Assembly: GCA_002332615.1 (NCBI GenBank)
Contig: DDAL01000005.1
Span: 418 to 6,285, forward strand
DNA length: 5,868 nucleotides
Source: Sphingobacteriaceae bacterium UBA2059
GTDB lineage: Bacteria; Bacteroidota; Bacteroidia; Sphingobacteriales; Sphingobacteriaceae
Reading direction: 5' to 3'
Below the pieces are notes generated by a model. It was not told the origin of the DNA and did not search any database. It saw only the letters and a list, made by a program, of their open reading frames with translations. Numbering within the stretch: the stretch's first letter is position 1; each line of letters begins with the position of its first letter. Made by a program: the position numbers and the translations under genes. Shown piece after piece: positions 5,672-5,868 of the stretch.

Positions 5672-5679
5672 TATTTTTG
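5672..5679 (+). promoter_or_regulatory. -7 promoter element of the gene at the right edge
   Basis: TATTTTTG is an exact TAnnTTTG match in the scpB downstream gap. TTT at 5650-5652, 19 bases upstream, is a weak -33 candidate. A start near 5683 gives an A/T-rich leader of about 48 bases to the ATG at 5731. The surrounding T-rich sequence makes chance matches easy. No clear terminator for scpB was found in this gap. Confidence 0.45.
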
Positions 5680-5730
5680 GCTTAACAATAAACTTAATAA
5701 CAATTTAAAGCTTAACTAATTTGCTGAGAA

Positions 5731-5868
5731 ATGAAAACGCCTAAAAAGTCTGTAGCTAATAAGAGTACAAAGAGCGGCGAAAAAAAGTCTGTATTAAAAC
5801 CTGTCGATCGGAAAGGCACCAAGCGTTTTACTAATGCGGATGATGATGAAGACTTTGATCCGTCTTTA
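5731..5868 (+). CDS. Hypothetical charged protein, lysine-rich N-terminus then acidic cluster (partial)
   Basis: An open frame of 46 codons starts at ATG 5731 and runs off the window. It begins MKTPKKSVANKSTKS, continues as a low-complexity Lys/Ser/Thr stretch to about residue 33, and then turns sharply acidic (NADDDEDFDPSL at 35-46). There is no signal peptide or membrane segment, and the visible part should be disordered and cytoplasmic. I do not recognise a named family, though small proteins with a basic start and Asp-rich tail of this look are common in Bacteroidota. The start is supported by the frame being open to the edge, the upstream promoter-like element, and the lack of any other long frame. 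Function unknown; a nucleic-acid-associated role would be speculation from charge alone. Confidence 0.7.
   Translation, partial: MKTPKKSVANKSTKSGEKKSVLKPVDRKGTKRFTNADDDEDFDPSL

Overview
The window looks like an ordinary stretch of chromosome from a Bacteroidota bacterium, probably a Cytophagales, Chitinophagales or Sphingobacteriales type rather than Bacteroides. Three things point there. Upstream regions carry the Bacteroidota -7 promoter element TAnnTTTG, perfect before galK, the RNA methyltransferase gene, the SRP RNA, mqnC and the last gene. Starts lack Shine-Dalgarno sequences and have A/T-rich leaders instead. The predicted proteins also resemble Bacteroidota homologues, including the futalosine menaquinone pathway and a YpdA-like reductase. 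These lineage assignments come from memory of the families, not from a search.

Layout, all genes on the + strand: a probable C-terminal tail of an upstream gene (to 53); a promoter and galK (130-1281) ended by a hairpin terminator; a promoter and a stand-alone SpoU/TrmH-family RNA methyltransferase (1392-1928); a short bacterial SRP RNA (about 1963-2062) with its own promoter; a small-type transaldolase (2176-2838) ended by a very strong terminator; a YpdA-like FAD/NAD(P) reductase (2896-3861); a promoter so close to mqnC (3941-5065) that the mRNA should be nearly leaderless; scpB (5070-5636) four bases after mqnC; and the first 46 codons of a lysine-rich/acidic hypothetical protein (5731 to the window end). 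No intergenic stretch exceeds 300 bases.

The genes are a mix of housekeeping functions: galactose entry (galK), non-oxidative pentose phosphate metabolism (tal), RNA modification, protein targeting (SRP RNA), thiol redox balance (YpdA-like), menaquinone synthesis (mqnC) and chromosome condensation (scpB). Apart from the tight mqnC-scpB pair they appear to be separately promoted single genes with no shared pathway. I found no mobile element, CRISPR array, tRNA, rRNA or defence cassette, and nothing that looks like a previously undescribed system. The best second looks are the YpdA homologue without the N-terminal active-site cysteine, the near-leaderless mqnC mRNA, two 16-bp perfect palindromes upstream of tal and ypdA, and the unrecognised charged protein at the right edge.
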